Assembly: GCA_034766995.1 (NCBI GenBank)
Contig: CM068313.1
Location: forward strand, 23,353,012-23,417,011
From: Acanthacorydalis orientalis
Lineage: Eukaryota; Arthropoda; Insecta; Megaloptera; Corydalidae
Length of the DNA stretch: 64,000 bases
Direction of reading: 5' to 3'
The translations under genes and the position numbers were made by a program. The first letter of the stretch is position 1; every line of letters starts with the position of its first letter. Positions 28,156-42,517 of this stretch are shown piece by piece. The notes under the pieces were generated by a model, which saw only the letters and a list, made by a program, of their open reading frames with translations, ran no database searches and had not been told where the DNA came from.

Positions 28156-28931
28156 TATTTACTATCTGAGAAAGAAGTAAATACTGACTTATTTATTTAA
28201 ATATTTTAAATAAATTTAATAAAAAATAATTGTAATATTTAATAAAACAATCCAAAATTTTGAAATTTATTTATTTTTATGAAGATTTAAATTAAATTTT
28301 AAACGAGGTAACATAATAAAAGATATAATCAGATAAGTCTTTAATCATATAATAAGAGAAGATTAATATTAAGAATCGAATATAGATAAATCAAAATGGA
28401 TAAATTAAATTATGTAAATTTTCGCAACATGGTTTTTAATATTGTGGATAAAATCACTTTCAGATATAATTTTTTTACTCCTCTACAAATCACAATCATT
28501 TTTTTCTGATCAAAGATGTTGCAAATTGATTATTGATTATTTTTGATTGCTACTTATGCGTATTTCGATGGTGATATCTCCATTCTCAGAGTTCTATGAT
28601 ACATTTATTTTTAGCTCTAACACCTGAGGAAAAAATATCATTTATGATAAAAAATATTAAAATATATTTTTATCATTTTCTGAATACAATAATGTAATTG
28701 TGAATAATGCGTCTATATAACCGAAATATATGTGTCTAGAAATTATCCTATTGAAATTGCAGTATATTTGTATTTATTAATTTGAAAATATTAATATATT
28801 TTTAATAGAATAATTTATTTTCATAGTATGAAATTAAAAATACTGTACTAGATAATTTCATGAACAGTTAAAGTAGAAATTTATAAAAAAAACATGTTAA
28901 CAATATACATTATATTCAATGATATACTACT

Positions 28932-28995
<64 letters not shown>

Positions 28996-29725
28996 AGTAG
29001 TAATAAGTATTTTTTATATAATCATATAAATTTCAATATCTCATATTTTTCTCTTAATTATTCCTTTATATTAATATCAAATTCAATTGATTATCGTACA
29101 GTTTAGACGATATTTTTATAATAATTAGGAAAATGTCAAAATACAAATATTTCTGATTATTGTATTCACTTTAAAACATATAATCATCATTTAATATTAT
29201 TGTATTGTTTCTAGTAGGAATACGAAAACCAATGTAATATATAATGTACATTAATCTATATGAGATAACGTCCAAAATCTAATATTAATTGTGAGAAATA
29301 TTGTTGTTCGAGTTTATATGGGTAATAAAGATAATTTCACGTTATTTTATTTCTATATTATTATTTAGGTATGTGTGTGCGTTTCGAAACTTCTTGCTAC
29401 ATGTAACGTCTTGCGAACATCGTTAAAAAAGTATAGTGTATAAATTGTATTATAGGTATATAATTTTTATTAAGGCTTGTTTCGCTTAACGTCTTTGTTT
29501 TTAGCGAGCTCGAGGGATGCGAATGCATACTTGGGTGATAATTTTTAGTAAATGTGCGAAATACATTTATAAACTATTTTCTAGGTCAAAAATTAAATGG
29601 TACTCAACATATCTGATCTGTGGTATGAATAATGGCCTTACATTAAAATCAACTTATTTATTTTTAATAAAAAAAATATAGGTACAACTATATTAAAATG
29701 TTAATGTACTCAAATAACCAGATAC

Positions 29726-29769
<44 letters not shown>

Positions 29770-30618
29770 CTGTGTAAAGTAATTATGTACCTAAATATAT
29801 TGAAAAGAAAATGAAAATAATATACTTTAAAGCACAAAGAAGTAATATGTTTTTATTTGTATTTTAATCAATATTTTCGTCTATGTCCATTACATGTTCA
29901 TTCAACAGTCGTTTCATTCATTTACTCGTTTTATATTCATTTTATTTTCTCTTATAAAATAAATCTTTTGCTAGAACAAAGAACAATGTTTCATTATGAT
30001 ATTATTTGAGGTGAATAACTTTTAAAACCATGTTTATCAGCTGAATAATATTTAGTTTATTTTTAGTAATTAATTTGCGTCCACTATTCTTAACCTTAGC
30101 TTGTACATTGTTTGTTATAATTTACTTTATAATAAATACTTTAATTTTTATATTTTACCTTATAGACTAAATTATAGAAATTATAAATTATTCGATATAA
30201 TAACTAAATGGTTAACTGAAATCAATTATTATAGTTGATTCTATCAATGACTTTATAAAGAAAATTGAATAGCGATAAAAATTTGACAAAACAAATAAAT
30301 AAATAAATAAATTAAAATTCTTCAGGTATTGATATAAACAAAACTAGGTTTATAGTTTCCATCAGATTAAATATATCGCGGCTGCAGTTAAAATTTAAGA
30401 AAATAAAGTCAACTTTGGTAATTTATCTGCTAATGACATAAATGTAATAAAAAAATATTTTATAATTAAAAATGTATAATATAATAATTTCTGTGTGATT
30501 AATATACATTACTATACCAAAAAAGAAACCGTAAAATATACTATGAATTTATAATATGAAATACATTGCAAACGATTATTATTAAAAAAATATTATTTAA
30601 TAATAAACGGAATATTTA
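28156..30618. other. AT-rich DNA between two mariner relics
   Basis: It holds the dispersed repeat at 28442-28600, (TA)n arrays at about 28938-28988 and 29729-29763, and an (AAAT)n tract at about 30293-30314. No gene was seen. The stretch 29380-29540 is slightly GC-richer with no recognised content. Confidence 0.55.
28442..28600. repeat. Dispersed repeat, copy 2 (partner at 19688)
   Basis: It aligns with 19688-19860 in the same orientation, including TGTGG-TAAA near the left end and CTTATG followed by ATTTCGATGGTGA near the right. The pairing is seen directly; the element type is unknown. Confidence 0.6.
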
Positions 30619-31170
30619 TTAGGTTCGTAAAAAAATAATTGCGGTTTATGCGATTAAGCTTTTTTGATTTTCCTTACTGTTTTAGGTTATCCAGAACTGT
30701 TGGATGACTAACGCCTAACTTTTGTGCACGCTCTCGAATTGTTGTGCATGGTTTTGTTTTAACTAATGTTTTCAGTTGGTCGTTATGAACTGAAGAAGGA
30801 CGCCAGTGACCTTCATCATCTTCAAGGCACTCGTCCTCAGCACGACATTTTTGGAACCTCCATTATACCGTACGTTCCTTAACAGTACCCACTCCAAAAG
30901 CATCGTTTAGTTTACGAGCAGTTTCTGCTGCTTTACCACCCGTTTTCAACTCATACAAAAAAATTGCTTTTATATGCTCCTTTTCCATCTTTAATCCAAT
31001 AACTCAATGTGAATCAAAATTAATAACAAAAACAAAGTAGATGTTACCAAAATACAGACCGAAAAATGCATTTTAAAATGATATTAACATAAATGACTTT
31101 CACTTTCATTGAAAAAAAATAAGGTTAGAATTCAAAAAACAAAAACCGCAATTATTTTTTACCAACCTTA
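30619..31170 (-). mobile_element. Short internally deleted mariner (552 bp), minus strand
   Basis: The ends are inverted repeats close to those of the mariners at 27044 and 44133 (left TTAGGTTCGTAAAAAAATAA then TTGCGGTTT; right AACCGCAATTATTTTTTACC then AACCTTA), flanked by TA on both sides. Only the 5' part of a transposase frame lies between them. It is joined directly to the 3' terminal repeat after the helix-turn-helix region, so the whole catalytic domain has been deleted. It can move only if another mariner supplies transposase. Confidence 0.88.
30674..30988 (-). pseudogene. N-terminal mariner transposase fragment with one nonsense codon
   Basis: The frame starts at ATG (30988) with MEKEHIKAIFLYELKTGGK. 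It runs through the paired-like DNA-binding region (RAEDECLEDDEGHWRP, then IRERAQKLGVSHPTVLDN) to TAA at 30674-30676. One in-frame TAA (30863-30865) interrupts about 104 codons; it is where mariners usually have Gln before Trp, so a single C-to-T change would explain it. The protein sequence differs from the other two relics with similar termini, so this is a separate lineage. Confidence 0.85.
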
Positions 31171-31674
31171 TATATGGATGTAAATGAAAATGATTAATTA
31201 TCTATAGAAGTAAATAATCGAAGTAATAAAATAAGCACCCGTATTTTTTATTTATATATTAATATTACTACTTTCAATATTTTACCTAATTGTACACATT
31301 TTTTAATGTTTATTTTTAATCAAATGTAAATTTATATATATATATATATAATTTATATATAATAGATGTAAAACCATATATTTTCTTAACAAAATATATG
31401 TTCGAAATTTATAATGTCATGAAATATTCACATTATTTCAACTTGAAAATTGTACGTATTGCGTGAAGTAATTTTAACTGATGATTAATTGTAATTTACG
31501 AATGTAGTAAATAGATAGAAGACATCAACTGACTGAATTCCAAAATCGCTTTATGTATACGTCTCATCACTCAAAATACAAGACAACCACCAAAATTCCT
31601 CGTCGACATTCACTTCCAAGTAATTAGTGCAACATCTTGTTAGAATCAAGTACTACTTAAAAAGAGTACTACAT

Positions 31675-31727
<53 letters not shown>

Positions 31728-32012
31728 AAAAGTAACAAATTTACTACCTTATTAACACTTCTTGTAAATATCGTTTTCTGCTGACAGCATATTGTGTTAC
31801 GTATAAGTGTAAATGAAAGTGATTCACGTGGATGAAAAAAGCACGTCCTAAAATCCACAAAAAGGATTTATGTTTTGTAGTTGGATACACGTTTGGGCCA
31901 AGTGTGGTCATTACAACGAGTTATTGCTCCTTAAGGACTACTGTGAAGGTAATACTGGAGACAGAAAAGAAATAGTTAATTTTCTTTGAATGGATTTTTT
32001 TCTGTATACGCT

Positions 32013-32070
<58 letters not shown>

Positions 32071-33218
32071 CACAGGCACACATACACACTGACACAGTCG
32101 CCGCGTACCAGGATACATACTGTTTTGTTCGACTTGCGACTGTACCGTCTATTTTCACATCATAAGCAGCGTATAACCACTGACATTATCAATTTTCTTT
32201 GAAAGTTTTTTTTTCTTTCTGGAAATCATCCAAGTAGAACGCAGACGTGTTTTCATATTTTTATGTTCAAATACTAGAGATATAAAAGTGTGATGTGTGT
32301 GTGTGTATGTAAAGAAAATAATAAAGTAATAATATTCTATTGACCTTTGAAAAGTAGTACTTCATTTTCAATATTACTAAATAATTTCATTTTCGTAATG
32401 TGTTAACCATTCGCGTACAAATAAACTCTGTCATTTATTAACTGTAGTGTATGTGTATTAAAAAAGACCTGTTTCTAAAACTGTATTAGTAAATAGTGAA
32501 TATTTCATTGATATAAAAGTTAAGTAAGTATTATATGTTCAATTCATCCCATTTGATTATACCATTAGTTAAATTTTATTTATTTTTCAGATCACACTTC
32601 CTATAGCGCTATAAGTTCATTATCAGCAAACTTTTTTTATAGTAACTCTTGAAATAAACATTATGGAAGTCCCAATTTGGGCTTTACTGTTACAATAATA
32701 TTAGCGCTTATGTCTTCTTTAGGCCATTTATGTTTATCATTATGATCGTATTACTAATTAGTTAAATGAGTTTGAAGAGTAATAATTATAGCAATAAAAA
32801 TGTCCTATATTATTGACTTAGTCTATTACGAAAAGAGCGATCACACATAACATAACTGAAATATTATTAAAAAATGTTTTGGAACAACTTATTAACATGC
32901 CATTAATGCTTTGTTCTATATAATACTTTATATATTCTCACGCTGTATTATTTCATAAGTAAGAATTTATACATAAAATAAATATATTTTATAAATGAGG
33001 TCTAGACATCACATAATTGTAATTTAAATTAGTCTCTTCAGAACATGCATGCAAATCTACCATTATGTATGTATTGAAACATTACTTCATTCTATGAATA
33101 CTGAAGCCTAGTCTTGTGCTTGGTTTATTGTTATATATTTATTCAATACAATATTTGCTTTTTGAATAATGTTTGTAGTTAATAGTTTCTAATATTAATT
33201 ATCAATACATTTTTCCAT

Positions 33219-33249
<31 letters not shown>

Positions 33250-33270
33250 CGTGTGTGTGTGTGTATCAAA
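31171..33270. other. AT-rich DNA with (TA)n arrays
   Basis: (TA)n arrays are at about 31333-31351, 31677-31724, 32018-32066 and 33218-33267. At 32590 a good acceptor (TTATTTTTCAG) is followed by about 19 open codons, a TGA and an immediate AATAAA, which could be a terminal exon but is more likely chance. No confident gene was seen. Confidence 0.5.
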
Positions 33271-33380
33271 GCTATTTCAGTTTAGGCTTCCATATAAAAA
33301 GATTAAAAAATTCTCAAAAATAAAATCAATTTTTTAATTTTTTTCAATACTTTCATGTCGAAGTTTCAATTGAATCCTTC
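33271..33380. mobile_element. Inverted-repeat MITE, copy B
   Basis: The left arm is ATTTCAGTTTAGGCTTCCAT. The right arm, read in reverse complement, is GGATTCAATTGAAACTTC then GACATGAAAGTATTGAAAAA. It lies between (TA)n arrays at about 33218-33267 and 33388-33441. At about 110 bp it is the shortest two-armed copy; the arms match copies A and C. Confidence 0.6.
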
Positions 33381-33394
33381 TCTCTCTCTATATA

Positions 33395-33444
<50 letters not shown>

Positions 33445-33689
33445 TAAAAAATGTATTGTTATTAATACTAGAAATTACCAAGTATGAATATTTTTTCTGT
33501 ATTCTTTCATCGAAACTATGGATTATTTCCGTGACACTAAACAGAGTTATAAACTAAAAATTGTTTATATCTAAATCATTTCTACTATCAACAGCATACA
33601 ATATATTTATGTTGAAAATTGTAGAAGGCTGAAAAAATATTTTAAAATACACTTTGGAATTCTCTATTATCCTACTAACCATTCATTCG

Positions 33690-33741
<52 letters not shown>

Positions 33742-33952
33742 AGTATTTCTTTAAGATATATTATAAAAAATCTATAACAATTTTTTTTGTTAATATTGTT
33801 TATAAATAGAAAAGTTTCAAATATGTCACGTGTTTATTTTTCAATAATCGATATATCAGTAACTGACCTTTAAATTTTATATTATTTTTCTTCCTCATGT
33901 TAATTTGCTTCTAAACAAAGTCAGAGAAGTAAATATATCAGATTTTTTATTT

Positions 33953-33990
<38 letters not shown>

Positions 33991-35182
33991 TAGATAGATA
34001 GAAATATAGATATAAAAATAGATAGTGTGTGTGTCATTTTTGACCATAGACGAGAACTATGTCCTTTACATTTTAATTTATTGGAATCAGTGTTCGTTTT
34101 AATTCAGTTTAAGTAACTAATATAACTGTATGCTAAAATATACAGGAAACTATAGACGATACATCCGTTCTAAATTTGTTATACGTTAACACTAGGATGT
34201 CCAGTGTTCCGGAAATACAGGATTATTTAAATACCTTTTGTATGTAACATGTCAAACACGTACGGGCTTGTATGTTTGCGAACGAAAACATCTATGAATA
34301 TTTAATGTATATGAAATGTTGATGTATGTATATGTGTGTATATGTATATGAGATTAAATAAGCATATGTTTCAAGGCAGTGTTTGTTGCACAGTCGTCGC
34401 GCAAAGTGCAGTACGTGATCTGTATTTCATTCATGCAATTTACAGACGAATGCATCAAGGACAATCTTGATTATATTATTCATTCATAAATGTATCAGTG
34501 TCTCACGCAGTGAGACACTGAAGAATTTTAAAACAATACATGCACAAAAAAAGAATATCTATCTTCATATATTTCTATAAATATGTACACTCTTTAAAAC
34601 ATACACACGTACATGTGTGTCTGTGCGTGGGTGTGTTCAATTTTCTCGAATTATCATAATGAACAAAAGCAGCGATAATATAATAAGTATTCTTCATTAA
34701 TATATGCCTTCCATATATGAGTATCACGTATAACTGTATCAGAATAATGTACCTACAATTTGATTCTTTATCAATTCGCATTCTATGATTTTCAATTATA
34801 TTTTCAATAGTTGAGTAAATTTTTATGAATAATGGACGCTTTAACATTTATTTTGGTTAAATATATAAAAATGTACAAATGGACAATTGATCTAGAAGAA
34901 ATCATAATTAAATTTGCAAATATTATCATCAATATAGTTGATTAATTGGTGTTTTTATATTCAAATTGTAATATTTTTTTCTGGTCATATCTTAAGTATA
35001 TGTGATGTATAAACTTACAGTGTGATTTATTTTATGCTCTTAAATTAGTCTTGTATAATTGAATAAGATATATTTATGATTATAAGATTAAAATTTTGGT
35101 TCTTTAATATATATTCCAACAAGTATTTCAATTTGATATCAGTAATAGCCTTTACACACACACACACGCACGTACACATACT

Positions 35183-35233
<51 letters not shown>

Positions 35234-35360
35234 AAATGTGGCATTTTTAAAATATTAATAAAATTTCAATTGGGTTTGCTAATAATTTCTAATATTAAAT
35301 ACAAATCGAAAAATTGTAATTTGCCAAAACAAATTTAAATATCGTAATATTCATTATGAA

Positions 35361-35418
<58 letters not shown>

Positions 35419-36466
35419 AGTGTATGTTGTATATACTAATTAAGTAAAAGTGTACACACTTATAATATAAAAGATAAATATGACTTTAGTATCCGGATAT
35501 TTGATATGTTTAGTTGTCACATCACATACTTCCTGATTATTATTTGATTTAAATGTACAACCCAACGATGATATATTATAACGTTCATCCTTTAATTCCC
35601 CTAGTATTAAATTAATTTATTATCTGTATTGGATTATCAGTCCTCTCAAATCTATTAAGTTGAAATTGTATAATGTTTCTGCAGGCTTGCGACAAGATAT
35701 TTTAATTCAATTTGTCTATCGTGTCAAACATTTTCAAAATATTATAATTAAGCTCCGATCAATGGAAGATTTATCTTTTCGTAATAGTCTTCTTCGCTAT
35801 TTTTTTATACAAATGATACTTTATAACGAAAAAATACATTGAATCCGGTAAGATCCAATTTAGAATTTTATTCACACTTTACGTTTTTGATACGTTTGTA
35901 AAAAAGATTACAAAAATGTCATAATGAAGCTAATTAATTCTTCATTTTCAAATATGCTTTTAATGCTTTTCTTATGTCTGCAGTACAGTCTATTTTAAAA
36001 CGCTTTTAATGTTTCAGCATCACATAATTTTCTATGCAAACTTGCATTTCTTCAACGCTGCACTTAAACCATATGGTATACGTTCTTATTTTTAGACAGC
36101 TCGCAAGTGCGGCGTTAAAAAATTAATTGTTTCACACATGTGTTTTAATATAAGTATGCAGGTAAACTTATAGCCTAATATCACAATTTTCTTAAAATTT
36201 AATAAATGCATGTAACGAAGTTACAGCTGTTTTTCCTAATTATTTCATTGGTTTTTATACATTTTGTCACATGTACATGTAATGTTATTCTTATATTTTT
36301 TAAAAAATGATATAACAATGTAATGTATATGTATTTTTTTTTCTATATTCGAAAAATTATTTAATAACTTTAAATTAATTTTGTTACATCTTTAAAATAC
36401 ATTTGGTTTTTAATCATAAAAATGGTTTTGTTAAATTTATACATTTTTATTCTTGTATGTATGTAG

Positions 36467-36523
<57 letters not shown>

Positions 36524-36830
36524 AGTAAAAGCAATTTCAATTCAATTTTATAATTCATTACAAGTGAAACACAACTTTTTCATTTACATGAATTGATCAG
36601 TACTAATGCATATTGTATTACTGAAACTTTGAACGAAGTTGTTCGTTTAAAATACATTTCAACGATCTATCATGAATTATAAAGCTTGTTTTCTCAAAAT
36701 TTAAAAATTTTGAGTTATATATATATATATATAATTTAATTTATTATTTTTAAATTATTCGTTAGGAATTACATATTTATACTGACAAGTTGTTATTTAA
36801 TATTCAACAGCACTTTTTTAATTATGAATA

Positions 36831-36914
<84 letters not shown>

Positions 36915-37674
36915 GGACTAGCAAGTGCGAAATACATATGCGTTATAGTTAAATATACTGTTTCATAAAATTCAATAATTTATTCTTCACAGTTTACATG
37001 TCAACAGTTTCTAAACTTTTCTAACAGAAAAAAAATGCTCGGAAATATATAAATATATGCATTTATAAATTCTCGAGCACATGTTGTTCGTGTTCTGAAT
37101 TTTTATCGTTTGTATAAATGTATGTCAAATAAGCTCGGTTGAACAGCGTTGATTAAATATTTGTTTAGATATTTCTATTTACAGAAAATATACTTTGTTT
37201 CACACTCACCGAAAAAATGTATGCTCAAATGGTAACATTGGCAATTTTATATAGAATCTCTTGTGGCAATTAATTTTCCAATTTTGTGCAACGCTTGATA
37301 TTTAAACTTTCACTATATAACAACATGAAAATTCAATATTAACCTTTTCCTATTACGTTTTCTTATTTTGTCTTAAATTTATGTATCACTATGATCTCAT
37401 CGCTCGTCGTGGGCATAACTTGTAATTTAAATTAATCGTAGACATATTTTCTAAATATTATAATAATGACGCTTGCCCTATTTTTCGATGTTGAAAATAT
37501 TTTAAATTGGTTGTTAACTTAATAGAGATAAAATAATAAGTTTCCTTTTGTTTCCATCTATTTAATTTACACTGTTTATGTAGTTTTTAACGCCATTGTA
37601 GAGATAATTTATTTTAATTAATAGAGAATCATGTCAATTGTAAACAAGCCATTTTTCTAATTTTAAATTAAATA

Positions 37675-37711
<37 letters not shown>

Positions 37712-38095
37712 ATATAATTTTAAATAAATACTAACTTTAATGTAAGTTTCATAAAAAAGAAATTAAAAAAAATCAGTTCAAATTAAATTACACCTAATAT
37801 TCATAAAAATATTTTTCTAAAATATACTTCCCTATCCAAGAAAACTTTCAAAAATTTACTTATTTTCCATTTGATCAGTATCAGTAATTTTGAACGTAAA
37901 TGAATCAAAAAATCTTGAAGTATTCTTAATAATTATTGTCTATAAATTTGATTGTTTATTATTTAAAATTTATCTATTACCTTCTAAATATTTTTAATGA
38001 AAACTATGAAGAATTATTCTGGTTTTATTGGTTTCTTCGCATAATGTATTTTCCTTTTTCGATGCCATTATTGTCACGATTTTATTATTATCGTT

Positions 38096-38142
<47 letters not shown>

Positions 38143-40847
38143 AGTACATATCCGTATTAAATAGCACATGTAAGTGTGAAGAAAGAAACGTGTGTATTCA
38201 TGCACAGAATTTATTTGACATGTAAGGATGAATTAAATTCTTTAACGTATAAACTTTATCATTTGACATACAAATGGTGTAGTAAATGACATTTATGTTA
38301 CAATGGATGACATTTGATATTCAGTGTTCACTGAATGGCGAAGAACAAAATTGGGAATGGGAATTATGTAACGTGACGAATATATGGCAGACTTTATGAA
38401 CGAAAACTTTAACGATTAAATTTGGACCATTATTTAATAACTCGATTATATAATAAAATTACATTCTTGATTGTATTTGCGAAATTTCGGCCCAGAATGT
38501 AACATTAGGTTTGAAAATTCATTGATATGACGAAATCTTTGTTCCGACGAATTGTTCAGTTATAACAATAATATTCAGTATTCAATGAACTCGGTTATAT
38601 AAAAAAAAGTAATTGTATTAAGATCGTTTTTAATAATATAATCAACTATTAGTTACATTTAAGTTAATAGACTTAGAGAAAATAGACGATTTACTATATT
38701 TTTTAATTAAAATCGAATTAAACTCCCACGTTTCTAATTATTAGAAGGCTCTGCCCTCTACTCGTCCACATTCTCTGACCCCCGGAGAGGCTTCGCTGTT
38801 GTTTGGTCACTCCTAACAAATAACAGAAATTAACAAATTATTTGCACAAATAATCAGTGTAAAATTTAAGTCGTAAAATTTTTATTGGAAAAGTTTATAA
38901 AAATTAACAACAAAATACAATGTTAAAATGTATAACAATTTTTTACTGTAAAGCTTCAGTGGATAAAATATTTTGAATAAATGTCATCAGTTTTACATTG
39001 AAATCGTATACATTCCTTTCGTTGTACACCGTGAGAGAATTACATATATGTGACTGATGTCAACGAAACAGAACAGAGACCACGCTATATCCATTAACCA
39101 ATCATTGATGATCGGGAATTGAAATGGTTAACGTGCTACTTGTAGAGTGAAACGGGAGGAGCGGCATTGAGAGGAGGTAGTCTACACGAAAAATAAAAAA
39201 ATCGTTTTCTGGAAATTTTACGATGAAAATATGTTTTTTATATGTAGAAAGATAATCGAATAACGTTTCAAGTCATTTTCGTTTCTCAGGAAAGTTGTAT
39301 GTATTTTTGATGACTGTAATTTTTTATTCTTTTTTTTCATTTCTGACTTCATATTATTTTTATAAATGAAATATGTAATTCTTATAAATGTTGACTATTA
39401 TAACATTGGTGAATAATTTATATATATATATATGTGCTTTATTTGTAAAAGTGTTAACCGTAAAAAATAAACCTAATATAAAACATGTCCAAAGATATAT
39501 TTGAAAAATATCCCATATTAAAAAAAATACTAAAGCATACATTTCAAACATAACATAAACCTAACATAAACAAAACAAGAAATAATATTGTGCTATAATG
39601 AATGACGAAAGAATTCTAACCGGTGCCATTAAAATATGGAATGTTGTCCACGAAATTTGCTACAATAGAGAAATAATAACAGTAATTTATATTCAGACGA
39701 CTGTGCTTTTCAACGTGGGATACGAACTTTTACACGAACTGAGAAGATTAACAAAAATAATTTCCGCTATTGGTCTTATAAAAATTTACAGATATATATC
39801 ACGAGTAATTTTTCAACGCTGGCTCAGCAAGAAACTTTTCCTATATCCACATTTAACATTAACTTCACGTCATTTTAATGATTATATAATACACAATTAT
39901 TGTAGACTATTATATGGAAATAAATTTTACTACATTTAACAGAGAACAAACAAGTTATCAGTGTCAAGAAAGAATATAATACTTTGATGTCTTATATTGA
40001 CCGCTTATGGATTTTTATTTGTAAAAATTTCATGTAATACATATATATATATACAATGTAAATATGTGCGTATATTAATATGATATGTAATTTTTTACAT
40101 GTATTATTTTTTTGTATTGTAATACGAGTCTTAAAATAGTAGTATAAAATAAGCTGATTTGTTTTTAATCTATATCAGTCAGCATTTAATAATGACTATT
40201 TTCCCCATTCTGTATAATTATAAAGTAGAATAAAAAAACGATTATTTTTATAATAACTATAAATAAATTACTAGATAAATTATCATTAATAATGAGTTTT
40301 GCATAATTATAAATTTATTATAACATGATAATGAGGGCAGAATTGATTTGTGGAAACACTATATATATATATATATAACGGATTGGTACCTATGTATTCA
40401 TGTACATTTAATTTTATACTATACCAAATATAAATTCCATTTTCATTATTTTGAATTAATTACGTCATAATTATTTTATTTTTATTATCATAAGTTTTTA
40501 ATCGATTGAAAATAATAAAAAATATCGAATCAATATAATATAGAAAAGTAAAAAAGTAATTTAAGCGAAAACAATTTTTTTATCTTGATGACACGAAGAA
40601 GTATGTTTCCAAACTCCAAATCAATACTGATGATCACAAGCATAAACAAATTATTTACGACATTTATTTGCAATAGTTTATCTTGGAAGACGAGCATCAT
40701 GTAGATGAAATTAGTGATAAAAAAATCTTCGAAATCATTTGGAAAATATACTAGGTCTGTAACAGTATCTGTCGTTCTTGTCGAAAACGAGCATTCAATA
40801 AAACTGAATGTTACTTTCAATGTCTTTTATTCAACAACAAACTGACA

Positions 40848-40885
<38 letters not shown>

Positions 40886-41578
40886 GTGCATGTTTTTTTC
40901 TTTTCCCTATAGCATTTAACAGACAGGATTTAATGTAGAAGTTATTCGTTTTTTCAAATTCATATTGTTTGTAATTTAATCTGTTTCTATTGATTATACA
41001 AAACATTTATTAAAAGAATGTCAATTAATAATTCGTTTATTAATCATAATATATAATTAATAATGATTTTTTTTCTGTGCGAAATATAAAGAATTGTAAA
41101 CAAAATAATATCCTCTTGTATAAAATACACAGAGAATAATTAATAACAGTGAACATCTTTTATAACATGTAATACCAACGAAACGTGAGTGGTTTCTTTA
41201 ACGAAGCTTTTATAATTTTTAACAAAAGTTTTTAATTCTCCAACAAAGCTCACAGTTGTATGTGAAAATCTTTTATGCGTGCGCTTCGAATGGCGGAATT
41301 CGTTTTCAATCGAATTGTTAAACTGTGTAATGAAAACCAATTATTTGTTTCAATTGTTTTCGTAATCCTAATGGATGTTTTGTACATTTAGATGGAAAAT
41401 ATTTATCTCGTTACTGCAACTTACAATGCTTTCACTACGAAAGTCTTTAGTTTACTAAACTATTGGAAACACATTAACCTTCTTCGAAACTGATAAATTG
41501 AGTAGCCAGTGTTTAGAAAAAGGTTGTGACTTGCACACTAGTACGTTTACAATTTGTAGTACATACATAATTTACATT

Positions 41579-41619
<41 letters not shown>

Positions 41620-42163
41620 TTGTATATGTAAGCATTTGTGTGTAAAACAAAAGCGTATATCAAATATTTTAGTATGTATTTATTCTTCTTTAAAGTACTA
41701 ACACATTTTTTTATTGAAAACCATAAATTAAACTTTTGTTGAAAACTGATGACTCAGTGTACTTAACAGAAAATTTTTGTTTCATTTATTTTTTTTTAAT
41801 ATTTTACCCATGTGACATTCTTTATTGTCCTCAATGTGTCCAGTCATTTATTATTTAATTAACTAGACATTCATTATTTTCCAGTATATCTACATTTATG
41901 GAAAACAAACTGAAATTAAAGTAGAATTTTATACGAAGAATAAATTAATGTTCTTTTATTAAAAATGTTTACTTCAGTTACTGAGTGCTTTTAGTTATAA
42001 ATAAATAAATGACGTGTATAGATATAAAACTTTATTAAATATAATAATAAAGGTATTTTATACAGGTAAAAGTATTCGTTTTAAACCCTACTGTTAAACT
42101 AAAAAATGTAATGAAAATATTTAAAATACGCTGCGTATACATACACACACACACACACACGCA

Positions 42164-42201
<38 letters not shown>

Positions 42202-42473
42202 GTTTTAAATAAAAATGAAGAGGTTAAGTACAAAAAGAGAAGAAAACTGATTGACAACAGAAATTGTTGACTGGCTCAAAAATATAAAAAGATCCAAAAA
42301 TAGATATATGTATGAATATAATAAATAAGGATGTTGTAAAATGTATTGGAAATCTTCGCGAGCACTAGATCGGCCAAATTGGAAAATAATGTAAGGAGTG
42401 TTTATTTAGTAGTGGATCTAATACTAATAATTAATATATGTTATTAATTGTGTAATTGTATGTAGAACAGTTG

Positions 42474-42512
<39 letters not shown>
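33381..42512. other. Long gene-poor stretch rich in microsatellites
   Basis: No confident gene was seen. (TA)n or compound arrays lie at about 33388-33441, 33690-33737, 33955-33986 (running into GATA repeats to 34024), 35185-35231, 35364-35420 (TA then GT), 36463-36520, 36826-36916, 37679-37708, 38100-38138, 40853-40881, 41577-41620, 42139-42197 (AC then TA) and 42478-42512. Slightly GC-richer patches at 38745-38825 and 39050-39190 have no recognised content. A 113-codon open frame at 39598-39939 is discussed as a finding. Confidence 0.5.
34496..34520. repeat. Perfect 11-bp hairpin with 3-nt loop
   Basis: CAGTGTCTCAC (34496-34506) is followed by GCA and the exact reverse complement GTGAGACACTG (34510-34520). 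The stem is GC-balanced, unlike most palindromes here, which are TA runs. No transposon ends or gene signals were seen around it. It could be a structured RNA element, a binding site for a dimeric protein, or chance. Confidence 0.6.

Positions 42513-42515
<3 letters not shown>
42478..42515. repeat. (TA)n array adjoining the 3' tail of the RTE-like element
   Basis: About 19 TA units directly abut the (TCA)n tail of the retrotransposon. The corresponding array on the other side of the element is at about 43877-43969, so the element appears to have inserted into a (TA)n tract. Confidence 0.9.
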
Positions 42516-42517
<2 letters not shown>

